From Watersipora subatra (lineage: Eukaryota > Bryozoa > Gymnolaemata > Cheilostomatida > Watersiporidae): a stretch of 64,000 nt of DNA. Location of the stretch: positions 55,682,690 to 55,746,689 of the forward strand of contig NC_088715.1 in NCBI RefSeq assembly GCF_963576615.1. Reading direction: 5' to 3'. Of the stretch, positions 1 through 10,690 are shown in pieces. The position numbers and the translations under genes were made by a program. The stretch's first letter is position 1; each line of letters starts with the position of its first letter. The notes beneath the pieces were generated by a model. That model searched no databases. It had not been told where the DNA came from and saw only the letters and a program-made list of their open reading frames with translations.

Positions 1-1433
1 AACTGCCGGTGACTCTCCACAAGGCAGTCAAACATCTATATTGAGTGTTAAGTGCTAATGAAATATATATTTACTAGATATATACGTTTACATTTAATAA
101 TAACAAATGATAGAAGTAGATGTAATATTAGCTTATGCGTAATCATGTAATAATGATCTGTGTATTATTAATATACTGTCAAGTAGATGGAAACCGAATA
201 GCGAGCTACCCTAAAAGTTACTAAATGGGCATATTCAGAAAACACAGAAGCATTCGAATTTGAGAAAAGCGATACATTAACCCGTATAATTAAGGTAGTA
301 AATTTTCTGTTCATAGCGACTTCCAATTGGCGATTGATTTTCTTCAGTTCGCTGTCAATTGTCCAAAAAGATTCATAACATGCAACTTAGCTTTTTGCTT
401 GTGATAGTTGTATGTAATTAAAGTAATTGGGTGTCATTTTGGAATTATGATGTAACAATTATGATGTAACAATTATGAGTTACAATTACAATCATGTAAT
501 TGTTTCTGTCTCGTGGGTAAACCAATCTATCTCACTGTCATGACTGACTTCATTAAGTGACATTCTAATATCCTATTTAGTTTTACAATCACTGTGTAAT
601 GATCTATTATTATGCTATGAACTATAATATGGAATGGTGATATGTAATATCAGGTGCTCTTTTGCTGGGTTGTTGTTGTGTAAACCTGAATAAAGCGAGT
701 CCATTATATATTACTCTCAAACTTATCTAGGTGGAACAACATTCATTCAGCAAGGCGTAAGCTGTTTGAAAAATTACGACGACTAACATTAGGCTGGGCG
801 GTTTAATACCAGCATCATTTACGCGAACTATCATTGGTGTTCTCATAAGAGCTAAACTGCCTGGTTAACATACACTACCGTTTGATAACCCATCAAGTAT
901 GTACCAAAAAGATTGCAAGAGGAATTGTCCGTTAATAATTTGATTTGTTTATCAAATCTAAATTTTTACTCATTTTGTCTTTTAATCAATTTCCAATTCA
1001 CTTTCATTTGCCTAAATCATTTGAAAACTGACTCAAATCACCGTATAAGAGATTTGTTTTAAATATTTGATCACATATACAAGTTCGAATCACGGCTAAT
1101 TTAAACATGGCTCTGCAAAAACGTATATAAGAACACACATCAAAGCAAATTTAGTGAAAACTATCTCAAGCGTCATGTGCGTTACATATTTTAGCGGGCA
1201 ATTATTCAAAGCATAAATGATTCCGGCACATTTTTGGCAAAACTATAAATAATTGGTAATGATGTAATTGATGTAATGATTGATTATTGGTAAATAATGT
1301 AATGACTACTAGCTGTTCATACTTTACGCTGGTCGCGTGAACGGGCGTCGCGATCAGGTGAAACAGCCATTGCGACTAAATGGTTTGTAATCGAAAATTG
1401 TTTTTCTATACATGCGCTATGAAACCGGTACAA
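1..1433. other. AT-rich stretch without a recognised gene
   Basis: No open frame with family resemblance is visible. The stretch has short direct repeats (an ATTATGATGTAACA motif repeated near 445-480) and an AATAAAG near 690 followed by a T-rich run, which could be a polyadenylation region or an old LTR end. Nothing firmer can be said. Confidence 0.4.
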
Positions 1434-1612
1434 TGTTGCAATATTTTTTACTACTATGCTTATAGTCACGTGGGCAGCTTATGTTTACACCCTGCGCGTT
1501 TCACTACTAAGCTCGCTCATTTTCTTTGCCTTTATCAGTTTATGCTGCACACTTGTTACGGAATAAACGTTGTTCATACTCTTTTGTATAATGCTATCAA
1601 GATCTAACAACA
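1434..1612 (+). repeat. 5' LTR of the gypsy element
   Basis: About 179 bp, beginning TGTTGCAATATT and ending ATCTAACAACA. It aligns with 5741-5882 over TTTACTACTATG, GGAATAAAC and TTGTTCATACTC. An AATAAA inside both LTRs (about 1562 here) probably marks the polyadenylation signal at the R region. Confidence 0.85.
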
Positions 1613-1672
1613 TAGTGGCCAGTACGAATTAGATATACATCACGCAAGACTTGGGCTGGCTTTTGTATCAGC

Positions 1673-2350
1673 ATGGCCAAATTTAGCGCTCCTGCTACAT
1701 TTGACTTCATACCAGAAAAATGGTTGAAGCGAATAACGCGTTATGAGAGGTATCGAGTAGTCAGTAAGCTCAGAGATGAGTCTGGAGTTTACCAGGCCAA
1801 CAGTTTGCTTTATTGCATGGGGAGTAATAGTGAAATTATATTTAATAGCCTAAGCCTCGATGAAGAGCAAAAAGACAGTTATGCAGCAGTAAAGGAAGCT
1901 CTTGGCAAATACTTTTCACCTCGACGCCGTATTATTTTTAAAAAGGAAAGTTTTTCTGCAGAGACCAACTACCTAGTGAGTCAGTTCAGCAGTATGTACG
2001 TGTACTGAATGAGATTGCAAGCAAATGTGAGTTCAAGTCAAACAATTCAGAACAAATAAAGGTCGCTTTGTTGCGGGAGTCCTAAACAAATCTGGGAGCC
2101 AAAAAATGCAAAAAATGGACATTGATGAGCTAACAGAGGAATTTGCTATCAACATGGCTCACCAGGCAGAACAAGTTGACAAAAAAATTTAAGGAGCTTA
2201 GTGAGTAGAAAACTGTTTTTCCAAAGATGAGGTGATTAAGTCGGTTCAGCGTAGCAGTCACAATGACTGTTCATGTAAACGTTGTGGTAACCGTCTACAC
2301 ATGAGAGGTGAATGCCATGCTCTGGATGCCAGCTGTAAGAAGTGCAACAA
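1673..2350 (+). pseudogene. gag remnant (capsid-like part plus zinc knuckle)
   Basis: Opens with ATG at 1673 and reads 111 codons (MAKFSAPATFDF..., then an ERYR motif and YCMGS), resembling the capsid-like N-terminus of K02A2.6-type Gag. A frameshift near 1970 is followed by a second-frame stretch (YVRVLNEIASKC) and further stops. At 2274-2346 a CCHC knuckle is visible (C-K-R-C, four residues, H, four residues, C) followed by a second C-K-K-C pair, the nucleic-acid-binding part of Gag. The frame is disrupted, so it cannot make a full Gag. Confidence 0.8.
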
Positions 2351-2509
2351 AGAGAACATTTTACTTAGTGTTGTTTGAGTAAGCCTAAAATGGTGCTTAG
2401 ATTCGATGTGGATGCTTCCATAATGGGCGACATAGATCAAGTTTACCTAGGAGAAGTGGGTGATAGCCAAAACAACAAAACATGGATAAAACTCATCAGC
2501 TGAAGGAAG

Positions 2510-2716
2510 ATGCACAAGCCTGTCAAGTTCAAACTGGATTCATATTCAGACGTTTCGATAATTCTTAAGGTCCTGTGCCATAACACTGTATTAGAACCAT
2601 CAGATAAATTTTTAGTTGGTCCTGGGAATTCTAGCATAAGTGTAGAGGGTTGCTTTGATACTTATTTATCGGTTAAGGGTAAGGAAACCTTTGAAAAGTT
2701 GCATGCGGTAGATTAG
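2510..2716 (+). pseudogene. Retroviral-type aspartic protease remnant
   Basis: Sixty-eight codons are open. KFKLDSYSDVSII stands where Ty3/gypsy proteases have the D-[ST]-G active site, so the catalytic glycine appears to be replaced by tyrosine and the copy would be inactive. It lies between the Gag knuckle and reverse transcriptase, the expected place for protease. Confidence 0.7.
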
Positions 2717-2744
2717 CCTAAAACCTTGCTTAGTAGAAACGCAT

Positions 2745-3620
2745 GTGTCAAACAAACTAGGGTTGTTGCAACATACATGTGAGTTAGATGAAGTTTTGTC
2801 GGATACTAATAAATTTAAAAGTGATTTTAAACCATTATTTGAAGGCCGTGGAAAAATGACTCGGGAGGTTGAGATTGAGCTTCAGTCCAATTGTAATTCA
2901 ACATATGCGATACCCATGCCACATTCGCGCTACGCATCTAATATATAAAGTTGAAACTGAACTGAATGAAATGGCACATAAAGGGGTGATCTTTTGTGTT
3001 GACAAGCCAACAGAATGTGTATCACCTATGATAGTGGTTTCTAAGCCCAATGGTAACATGCACATATGTGTGGATTACACGCAGTTGGTATAAAGTCGTC
3101 CATTGTGAGTTCTACCCTATGTCTCATGTAGAAGCAAGCTTAGCAAAGTTGAGTCGAGGCGCAGTGTTTACAAAATTAGATGTGAGCTTGGGTTTTACCA
3201 AATTCTATTGGCAGGAAACGCTAAATTGCTTACCACGTTTATCACGTCGTTTGGCCGTTTCGCCTTCAACAGGTTGCTATTCGGTCTTTTTTCAAGCCCT
3301 AAAACTTATTGCAAAGTAGTAACTGAAGTGTTAAAAGGCCTGAGTGGAGTCGTTGTACATATGGATGATGTATGTATATGGGGAAAAACATGACTGAACG
3401 TGATCTCCGTGTTTGCAGTGTATTGAAAAGAATGAGTAATGCTGGAATTACACTAAATGAAGCGAAATGTGAGTTTTCTCGTAGTAGTATTAAGTTTTTA
3501 GAGCATATCATTTCTGCCAACGGAATAAGAGCAAGCCCCGACTCCGTCCAAGGAATTCATGACTTCAAAACCCCTAAGCATGTCAGTGATGTACGTAAAT
3601 TCTTGGGCATGGCAAATTAG
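2745..3620 (+). pseudogene. Reverse transcriptase remnant
   Basis: Overlapping broken frames carry RT motifs in order: PMIVVSKPNGNMHICVDY (fingers, near 3025-3078), AVFTKLDVS.GF (motif A, near 3160-3195), FGRFAFNRLLFGL (motif B region, near 3250-3290) and VVHMDDVCIWG (motif C, the double aspartate at 3364-3369), then ITLNEAKCEFSRSSIKFLEH and a connection segment ending FLGMAN. At least four frameshifts separate these motifs. HMDD in place of YxDD is usual in this group and is not itself damage. Confidence 0.88.
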
Positions 3621-3689
3621 CTTAGCAAGTTTACGACACTACTAGGGAAAGGGAGCTAACCATTACATGACTTATTGTGTAAAAACATC

Positions 3690-4110
3690 TCATAGTATTG
3701 GGGTGAGGCTCAAGAAAGGTCCTTTCGTGCTATAAAAGCTTAACTTAGCAAATCAGTAAAACTTGCTCTCTATAATCCTACATCCCCTACAGTGCTCCAA
3801 ATCCAACCTACAGGCAAAATGCGTTTAGTCTCGGCAGCATCTCGATTACTCTCAGATACCGAAAAATGCTATGCAACTATTGAGCATGAGGCTCCTGGCA
3901 TCATGTGAGCATGTGAAAAGTTTCGAGACTATATAATCTGAATAACAGTAACAGTTCAAATGGATCATAAACCTTTAGTACCGTTGCTAAATGACATGGA
4001 GCCTAACAAAATGCCTGCATACAACTTTTGAAATTTCCGTACAAAGTTCAATATATAAGTGGAAAGTCCAATCATGTTGCATACGCTCGGTCTCGCTCAA
4101 GTGCCTCACC
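3690..4110 (+). pseudogene. RNase H remnant
   Basis: Stop-ridden stretch with EKCYATIEHEAPGIM, then CEKFRDYI (near 3865-3940), and FPYKVQYISGKSNHVAYARSR (near 4030-4090). These match the C-terminal half of the gypsy RNase H domain, including the 'tertiary' E-x3-A and the YxPGKxN-x2-ADxLSR segment in altered form. It sits directly after RT. Confidence 0.75.
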
Positions 4111-4218
4111 CATCTCCTCTGATGCTGTGTTTGAAGCTGATGTTGAGAGGCATGCTGTAGAGGCCTTGAGCAAGAATGCTTCACTCAGCAAGTTAGATAA
4201 ACTGAGAAACAACAAATT

Positions 4219-5077
4219 GTGAATGAGTTGTTGTCACAGGTAATATCTTATATGAAAACATCATGGCTAACATATTTAAGCCAAAAAGAAACTCTTTTGC
4301 GCCCACATTTTGAGAACAGATCCAAGTTATCTCTGGTTGATAGACTCTTAGTTTACGAAAGCCAAATAGTTATTCCATTGGTTGCGCGCATGGAAACATT
4401 GAGTTGCTTACACAGGAGTCACCTTGGTATCACTAAATGTAGAGACGTTGCCAGGCATTATGTTTAGTAGCCTGGCATGAGCCAGCAAATCGCTGAGATG
4501 GTTGCAACTGAAATTTTGTAAATGACATAGTCATCTTGTCCCACAGCCATTACTCCGATCAGAGTTTCCGGATCATCTTTGACAGAGCTTAGGCAGTGAC
4601 TTGTTTTATTTTTAAAAATGATGGTATGTCATAATAGTAGATTACAACTCAAGATAAATCGAAATAGAGCTTTTGCCAGAACTCAACAGCCGCACCCTGA
4701 TTCTCAAGATGAAAGGTGTCTTTGCTAGAGATGGCATTACTGAAGTGAATGTATCTGATAATGGACCACAATATGCGGCAGAAGAGTTCAAGAAATTCAC
4801 CAGGAAGTACAACTTTACTCACCTGACCAGCTTCCCGAAGCATGCCTCAGCTAATGTCACTGCTGAGCGTGCCGTGAAAACTGCAAAAGCTATGCTGTTA
4901 AAGGAAAAGGATCTCTATTCAGCTTTGCTTGTCTGTAGGTCGTCTCCACTAAAAAGTGAGTACTCACCCGCAAAACTTATGATGGGCCGTAAACTCCGTA
5001 CAACTGTGCCTTCACTCCCACCGGTGCTAAAGCACGAGTTACCCAACCCAGTAGTGTTTAGGATAAAAAAAGCTTAA
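4219..5077 (+). pseudogene. Integrase remnant (HHCC zinc finger plus D,D-35-E core)
   Basis: The N-terminal zinc finger begins LHRSHLGITKCRDVARHYV (near 4405-4465) and continues, after a stop, with PGMSQQIAEMV. The core reads without interruption from 4673 for 134 codons. Its second catalytic aspartate is in SDNGPQYAAEEF (codon at 4757) and the catalytic glutamate in TAERAVKTAK (codon at 4865), exactly 35 residues apart. The first aspartate lies in the damaged 4560-4670 segment and could not be placed. The core ends at a stop at 5075. Confidence 0.88.
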
Positions 5078-5119
5078 ATTGGGAAAGATAGTAAAGTCAA
5101 CTTTAATGAGCGCCATTGT

Positions 5120-5731
5120 GTGTGTGAGCTGCCACCTCTATCAGAACCCCAGAAAGTCATAGTAAGAGACACAAAGACAGATTCTGAAGTTATTACCCCA
5201 GTTGAAAATGCATCAAAATCATATATAGTCAGGGATGAGCGTGGTAGCACAATTAGATGCAACCATAAAGATTTGGTCCCAGTACCACAACCGAACAGTT
5301 CAACCTTGGTAAATTCCCATGATACAGATAATAACTGTTCAACCTTAGTAAATTTCCCTGATACAGATAATAACTGTTCTACCTTAGTAAATTCCTCTGA
5401 TACAGATAATAACTGTTCAACCTTAGTAAATTCCCCTGATACAGATAATAACTGTTCAACCTTAGTAACTTCCCCTGATACAGATAATAACAGCCAAATC
5501 AGTGACAGTGCGAGGCCACAAGTAACTCGCTCAGGTCATAAAAGCTTGGCAAAGGCTCAATTTATAAAGCTCAGTTTCAGCTTCCTGGGTTGTTGTTTTA
5601 CACTATGTCACTCTTGTGCGGCTCTCTGTTCAAGCTTCCATTTGTCTTACATTTTTTTGCCATTTTATCCATGCCTTACATTTTGTTCTCCATTTTGTAT
5701 TCATAATTGTAAGTTGCTTGCCTTTGTTTAA
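5120..5731 (+). pseudogene. Pol C-terminal tail with 13-residue repeats
   Basis: An open frame follows the integrase core after one stop. It reads EPQKVIVRDTKTDSEV, then IVRDERGSTIRCNHKDLVPV, typical of the integrase C-terminal beta-barrel tail of K02A2.6-like elements. Then come five copies of a 13-residue unit of the form NCSTLVNSPDTDN, and a basic segment (ARPQVTRSGHKS) that resembles the end of Pol. The last 50 codons run into the 3' untranslated part and are probably not coding. The repeat block is not part of the usual domain plan. Confidence 0.65.
5294..5488 (+). repeat. 39-bp tandem repeat, five units, in the pol tail
   Basis: Units read AACTGTTCAACCTTAGTAAA followed by a TTCCCCTGATACAGATAAT-type second half, 39 bp each, so the reading frame is kept. 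Units differ at only a few positions (C/A, T/C at the variable serine/proline/histidine codon). Confidence 0.92.
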
Positions 5732-5744
5732 AAAAGAGGGAGAT
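5731..5744 (+). other. Polypurine tract
   Basis: AAAAAGAGGGAGA directly upstream of the 3' LTR; the expected plus-strand primer of an LTR retrotransposon. Confidence 0.75.
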
Positions 5745-5882
5745 ATAATATTCTTTACTACTATGTCTATAGTCTTGTGAGCAGCCTATATTTACGCCCC
5801 AGTATCAGTGTATGTTGTACACTTGTTAAGGAATAAACATTGTTCATACTCGTCTGTATATCACCATCAAGATCTTACAACA
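5741..5882 (+). repeat. 3' LTR of the gypsy element
   Basis: About 142 bp; shares TTTACTACTATG, ACACTTGTTA, GGAATAAAC, TTGTTCATACTC and ATCNTACAACA-type ends with the 5' LTR but lacks about 36 bp of its middle. The exact start is uncertain by a few bases because the first bases have diverged from TGT. Confidence 0.82.
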
Positions 5883-6193
5883 ACACCACACAGAGATCAA
5901 AAGCTAGTTTAACTTCCTTGCGATGTCGAAGTGTACCCTACAGAGAGTTTTTACAGATTAGTTAGAAATAACGCTGTGAACATTGAACTCAAAAACCACC
6001 TGAAGTGGCCAAGGTCATTCGCAAGTATGAAAATCTGCCAGCACCATGTTGAGTTAAGTGTGTGGGTAAATTTCATTATTTAATTTGAGAAAAGAAATAT
6101 AGTTTCACATTTAACAGCTATAGAAGATTCCGAATACCCCGCTAAATCAAAGAGACAGACTACTGAGACTACCACTAATAATTTATGCAATAG
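5883..6193. other. Spacer between gypsy element and THAP locus
   Basis: No gene or repeat boundary recognised. Weakly THAP-like wording (KWPRSF..MKICQHH, near 6000-6045) is seen in one short frame, but too little to call. Confidence 0.3.
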
Positions 6194-6310
6194 ACAGAAG
6201 GATGTAGGTGCACAGTGCTATTCCATCAACTGCAAAAATATTATTTATATTATTTAGTTACAATATAATAATTATATTCATAATTATATTTAATGTTATT
6301 TATTGTTGTA

Positions 6311-7106
6311 CAGCGGAACCTCGGTTTCCGAACGACTCGCAGTTCGAACAAATAGGAGTCCGAACAAAAAATTCGAGAAATTCTTGCTTCGTAGTTTGAA
6401 CAAAAATCGGAGTTTGAACTCTGGTACGACACGTGAGTGCGTACGTGAGGGTGGGATGCTGAGCGGCGTACAGGTGTAGATCGCTCTCTCCGTGACCAAC
6501 TGTTTTCGCATTGTCCAAGATTAAACAAATGTGTAGCAAATGGGCCGAGTTACAGAAGTTCGTCGAACTCCACCACCCCGATAAAGCTGCAGCCACCAGA
6601 GTCATCAATGACTTTAACGACACTATCATGAACCACTTCTGAAAAGTGCTAAAAAGAAGGCAGAAGCAAGTGTCATTGGATAGATATTTTAAGAGAAAAG
6701 AACATCCTGTAGCCGAGTAAAAATTCCTATTCATAATTCTTTTCTTTATCTTTTTTTTATTTTTACACGTTCATGTTAGCGTAATCTTTTGTATGGAAGA
6801 TTACGACAACGCGAACGTACGATTAGCCTGGGTTACATTTATGTTTATGTTAATTGTGTCTTTGCCATTTTGCTTAACATTTTTTGAGATATACATTGCT
6901 TTTTATGTGTTGGTCAGCATTTTAATGTGCAATTTCATGCATAGAATAATGTATAAAATACTAAAAAGGTAAACATTCAGGGTGTTGGAACGGATTAAAA
7001 CTTATATATATTAATTCTAATGGGAAAACCTGTTTCGGATCTCAAACAACTCGGTTTTCGACCAACCTTCTGGAACGGATTGTGTTTGAGAACCGAGGTT
7101 CCTCTG
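6311..7106 (+). mobile_element. Tigger/pogo-type DNA transposon, internally deleted
   Basis: A 796-bp element with TIRs CAGCGGAACCTCGGTT.. and, inverted, CAGAGGAACCTCGGTT.., flanked on both sides by the dinucleotide TA (6309-6310, 7107-7108), as for Tc1/mariner superfamily insertions. Inside, 6529-6720 encodes the C-terminal end of a Tigger/jerky-type DDE transposase. No catalytic core is present, so it is non-autonomous. It lies between the two THAP-finger halves, that is, probably in an intron of the older THAP element. Confidence 0.9.
6529..6720 (+). pseudogene. C-terminal fragment of Tigger transposase
   Basis: Sixty-three codons with one internal TGA. It reads WAELQKFVELHHPDKAAAT, VINDFNDTIMNHF, then after the stop KVLKRRQKQVSLDRYFKRK. 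This is the characteristic tail of Tigger/jerky transposases (basic KRRQKQxSLDRFF motif). The stop is one C-to-T change from the arginine usual at that position. Everything upstream (HTH and DDE domains) is missing. Confidence 0.8.
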
Positions 7107-7208
7107 TACATGGATATAACATGCCGGCTGTAAAGAGGTAAAAGTAATAAAACTACTACTATTATTACTGTTGCTAATAAACTACAACAGTTTTATTTTA
7201 CTTTTTAG

Positions 7209-7404
7209 ATTTCCAAACAAAGTAACTGAGAACTCTGGTTATTTACAACGGTATCGCAACTGCAAAAAATTGAATAAGCTTGGTCCTTGGGCACTTGTCT
7301 GCAGCGAACATTTAAATGATCCATGTTTTGACAGAACAGGCCAAAATGTTCGACTGAAATCAGATGCTGCGCCCACACTGTTTACTCTGCCCAGTCATTT
7401 AAAG
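7209..7404 (+). pseudogene. THAP zinc-finger exon
   Basis: Sixty-five codons between acceptor TTTTTAG and donor AAG|GTTTG. It reads FPNKVTENSGYLQRYRNC, then WALVCSEHLNDPCF, then RLKSDAAPTLF. The CSEH pair is the second zinc-binding pair, and the FP, W, F and final P of the THAP signature are all present. The N-terminal C-x4-C pair would come from the upstream piece at 6216-6233. THAP domains bind DNA in a sequence-specific way. The exon itself is undamaged. Confidence 0.75.
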
Positions 7405-8640
7405 GTTTGTTTTTAAAAATGTTGAATGGCGCTTTTCAATGATTGAATTCGAAACAATATTGTCAAGCACAGTGCTGCTAGGTTGTTCAACTTGAAACAG
7501 ATATATCTAAAAATTGTTGAGAAACCTCAAACAGCACTCAAAACAGCATCAGCTGCCCCCGCAAGTGCTTATGAATGTCTGCAGCTTAGCAGAAAGTTTT
7601 GATGTGAATCTCTCTAGAGATGCATCTGTGGCAATGGTTAGTACTCCTTTGCAGTATTTCTACAATTCGTTTGTTGTAATTTCTGTTGAAATATTATTGT
7701 GAATGAAATCCATTTGCATGCTTGGTAAAGAAATGTCCATTAAGCGTTAAGATTCGTATGAATGACTTCCAGTGAAAATTGCCCCATTGTCATTTTACAT
7801 AGTGATATGGTAGCATTTCGACCTATTTTATTTTTAGGTCTTGTCTGCCGGTTTCAACGGTAGTCATGATCATAGCTGTATTGTTGTATCTTAAGTGTAT
7901 TATGTTCTATGCAAATAAGACATTCATTTTGGTTGATTTCATGTAATCGTTATAATTGATGATTTTGTTCAGGTGGTTGGAATAATAATCCTACAGTTAC
8001 TCCTTTTGCAAACTTATCAGCAGATGTGGTGCAAAATCAGATGCTGGTAAGAGAGAAAATGTTACTGCTCAAAATGAGATTCTCACAATACAGGCTACTC
8101 CAGAAGTTGATCAGTTTGTGTGGCCCACAATGATTTCAGATGTCAAACTTCTGTTATAGGTAACAGCGAAGTCTAAATAGCTGGCTACATTGTGCGAAAG
8201 CCAACTAAAGTGCTGTAATGTGATATTTGCAGTCGGTCGCTGGTTACCACCAAGCCAAGTATTCATTACCGACATCTCTATACTCTACTCAGCTACAAAA
8301 CAGTAGATGATTGGTGCATCCATATAACGGTGTCATCAGGATTCTGGTAGCTGCAGATCGATACTTTCGTACTAATGCAAAGCCAAATCCACTCCATTGT
8401 GCGGTGTATGTTATCAGTAGTGTAGTATCTAGTGATGTGCTATGCCTTGGAAAACACCTTATGGACACGGCAGACGACAGATTCAACCACTGTCCTTCAT
8501 TTATGAGAAACCTAATTCGGTCGTTTTATGATCTCTGACAGCATCATTGTGCTGAAAATCGTACATTCAAACTGCAAGGTGCATCTTTGCAGCATAAGAA
8601 TACTAAAATAGTACTTTTTAAAGGCTAGTAACAATGTAAT

Positions 8641-10658
8641 CACTGTAATATTCATCTGCAGCTGTTGTGCTGGTATTTCTAATTTGATTTAGTTCTAAGA
8701 AACTCTGATGCACCTTGGCTAAATATTCAGTGCTATACAAATCTCCTTTTACACAGTTTCTATAACGTGTATGTATAAGCTTAATTGTGTGTTTTTAATT
8801 TTTGTTTAATTGTTGCAGTAGTTCATTCCATCTTTTACAGATACTGTATTATACATATCATACATTCATGAGCTACTATCACTTAAATCTTGAAAAGTTT
8901 CTGTTTTCGCAGCATATGTGTTGTTTTTATCATATGAAATACGTATTTCATGTGCAGAGTTTTTCCATTGTGATGCATCTGTAATATAATCTGTAATATA
9001 ATGGAACAGTTGTTATTTGCTGTGTTAATGCATGTGTATTACATCAGTTTGTATGGTCTACTAAAACCTATTTCACATCCACTTATGATATATTATATCC
9101 TACTCCATATGTTATAAATAGGTTTTCTTCTATCAGGTGCTTTAAACGTTGTGTAGGAGGAGTTATCAGTAACACCCAAAAAAAAATAACCATTCAACAT
9201 GTACGTTTCTGTCATTTTCCCTGTTTGTTTGCACACGTAGTTGGTACGCGAATAACTTTCCAATATGGCGCATAAATTGCTTGTCGCTATGAGTGTAAAA
9301 GTCTAGTGATTGCCATTCCAGGGGTTATGAGTTCAATGGTTACGAAGATATAGCGCTAATATGTTGGTTGTCACCCCCAATAGACGTACTTAGAGATTTT
9401 AATCCTGATTATCAAGTCTCGATGAGCTTGGACGTCAAACTAACCGAATGACCTTCAGTCAAACTGGAAGCGTGCACGCAAAAGCACAATTGATGTAGAT
9501 TTCAAGATAATAAAACTAGTGAAAGATTAACTTTGACACCACTTTCATGGAAAATTGGTTTTGGGCCTTACTACTGAATTGTGGGATAAGGGGTGGTGCT
9601 AGATAGTTTCACATGTAGAGACGTTTAGGAGGATGGAAGTCATACGTCGCTCAGCTCTCTCACATACATTCGCGACTGCATTTTAACTTTAACGATTATT
9701 ACATGGCAGTACAGTTTTTTATTGTTTATGGATGCTGAAAGTATATGTCATCTTGGCTCTTCATAGTTGTCTGTACTCATTTTATATCTAGAAGTATAAC
9801 TGTACAGTATAAGTAACTTTCTATTAGATGTAATTGGGCAGTCAACAGAGAAACTCGGAGAAGCAAAATCGCTAGCACCATTATAATATTGCTACAGGGT
9901 TAAAACTTTTAGATTTATATAACAATATATAGTTGTTAGAATATCCTAAATTAACTGAGTTCATAAATATTCGTTTGACTTCTCAAATGTTACTATAACA
10001 TCGCAGGAGGCTTTATGTGATATAATAAATTGCTTGTTGTTAGCCCTGTTAACATTTATAATGGTAATTATAAACGAAAAAGAGTTGCGTGTAAATCATT
10101 TTTTGCCGAATAAGTCGTTGTTGTTGAAAATGAACAAATCAGGAAGTGAGATTAAAAGAAATTTCGTATAACACTCACTTTGAAAATTTCAGGTTTTGTC
10201 AAGGTTTTCTCAGTTATATTTAATTTATTTCTGAGTTAAAAATAAAATTTTTATGTTTAAACACCATTGTTGCTTTGCTAGTGAACTGTCTCGTCAATAC
10301 ACCACCAATAGTTCCAGTCTGCTAGTACAACTGCTTGTTTTCTCACTTTGACACTATGACTCATCTCCTTATCAGTAATACTTGTACTTTATAACAGCAA
10401 CATTTTAAGTGTTATTGATTGTCACATTGTATGAAGTGATTTAGCAATCTCTAAAAACACTTTTTCTTACACCTCATCATATTTGCAATAACAGCTTTTC
10501 ATCGAATGACCTTTTTTAACATCAATAGTTTAAGTTAATAAAGTAATTTTCTGATTCTAGTCTTTTTATAAGTCAGCATCTCAAACTTCTCAGAAGTCAG
10601 AATACTGTCAATCAATTTCTAGTTACAGCTAACTCTTTCAATTGTAGAGCTGATCAGA
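8641..10658. other. Intergenic stretch upstream of CNDP2-like gene
   Basis: No gene or boundary-defined transposon recognised. Several short frames look random in composition. The promoter and 5' UTR of the downstream gene should lie near 10.4-10.65 kb, but no TATA or initiator could be identified with confidence. A TTGTAG|AGCTG sequence just before the ATG could be a splice acceptor for an upstream non-coding exon. Confidence 0.4.
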
Positions 10659-10690
10659 ATGGCTGATGAAAATTTGAACAAAATATTCCG
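10659..10690 (+). CDS. CNDP2: CNDP2-like exon 1 (coding part)
   Basis: ATG then ten codons [10 protein letters not shown] plus CG, donor GTAAGT. The split arginine codon is completed by T of exon 2, giving IFRYLDEH as in the family's LFKYIDEN. Short, but the phase and motif continuity with exon 2 support it. Confidence 0.9.

Larger units (their letters stand above)
1434..5882 (+). mobile_element. Degenerate Ty3/gypsy LTR retrotransposon, K02A2.6-like
   Basis: A 4.45-kb element bounded by two diverged LTRs, with a purine-rich tract just before the 3' LTR. The internal order is gag, zinc knuckle, protease, reverse transcriptase, RNase H, integrase, as in Ty3/gypsy (Metaviridae). Reading frames are broken by many stops and frameshifts, so it is a non-functional copy. 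The two LTRs differ by substitutions and by a roughly 36-bp length difference, indicating an old insertion. No target-site duplication could be confirmed: the bases next to the two LTRs do not match. The wording of gag (MAKFSAP..FDF start), the C-X2-C-X4-H-X4-C knuckle, the HMDD catalytic box and HLGITKCR in the integrase zinc finger all point to the invertebrate K02A2.6-like group. Confidence 0.93.
6194..8640 (+). pseudogene. Broken THAP / P-element-like transposase locus
   Basis: Pieces of one THAP-domain transposase appear in order on the + strand. A C-x4-C half finger (CYSINC, 6216-6233) precedes an exon (7209-7404) with the rest of the THAP finger, a possible linker (about 7500-7640 and 7972-8046), and a C-terminal block (8170-8640). 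The C-terminal block reads IAGYIVRKPTKVL, stop, CDICSRSLV, then after a frameshift VHPYNGVIRILVAADRYFR, and SFMRNLIRSFYDL, stop, QHHCAENRTFKLQ, ending KNTKIVLFK. This layout matches the C-terminus of THAP9/P-element-like transposases. Stops and a frameshift show it is dead. The catalytic core between 7.4 and 8.15 kb is not recognisable. A host THAP gene is a less likely alternative. Confidence 0.6.

Noticed and set aside
660..760. Possible solo LTR with AATAAAG
   Set aside because: No second copy or defined TG..CA ends in the window.
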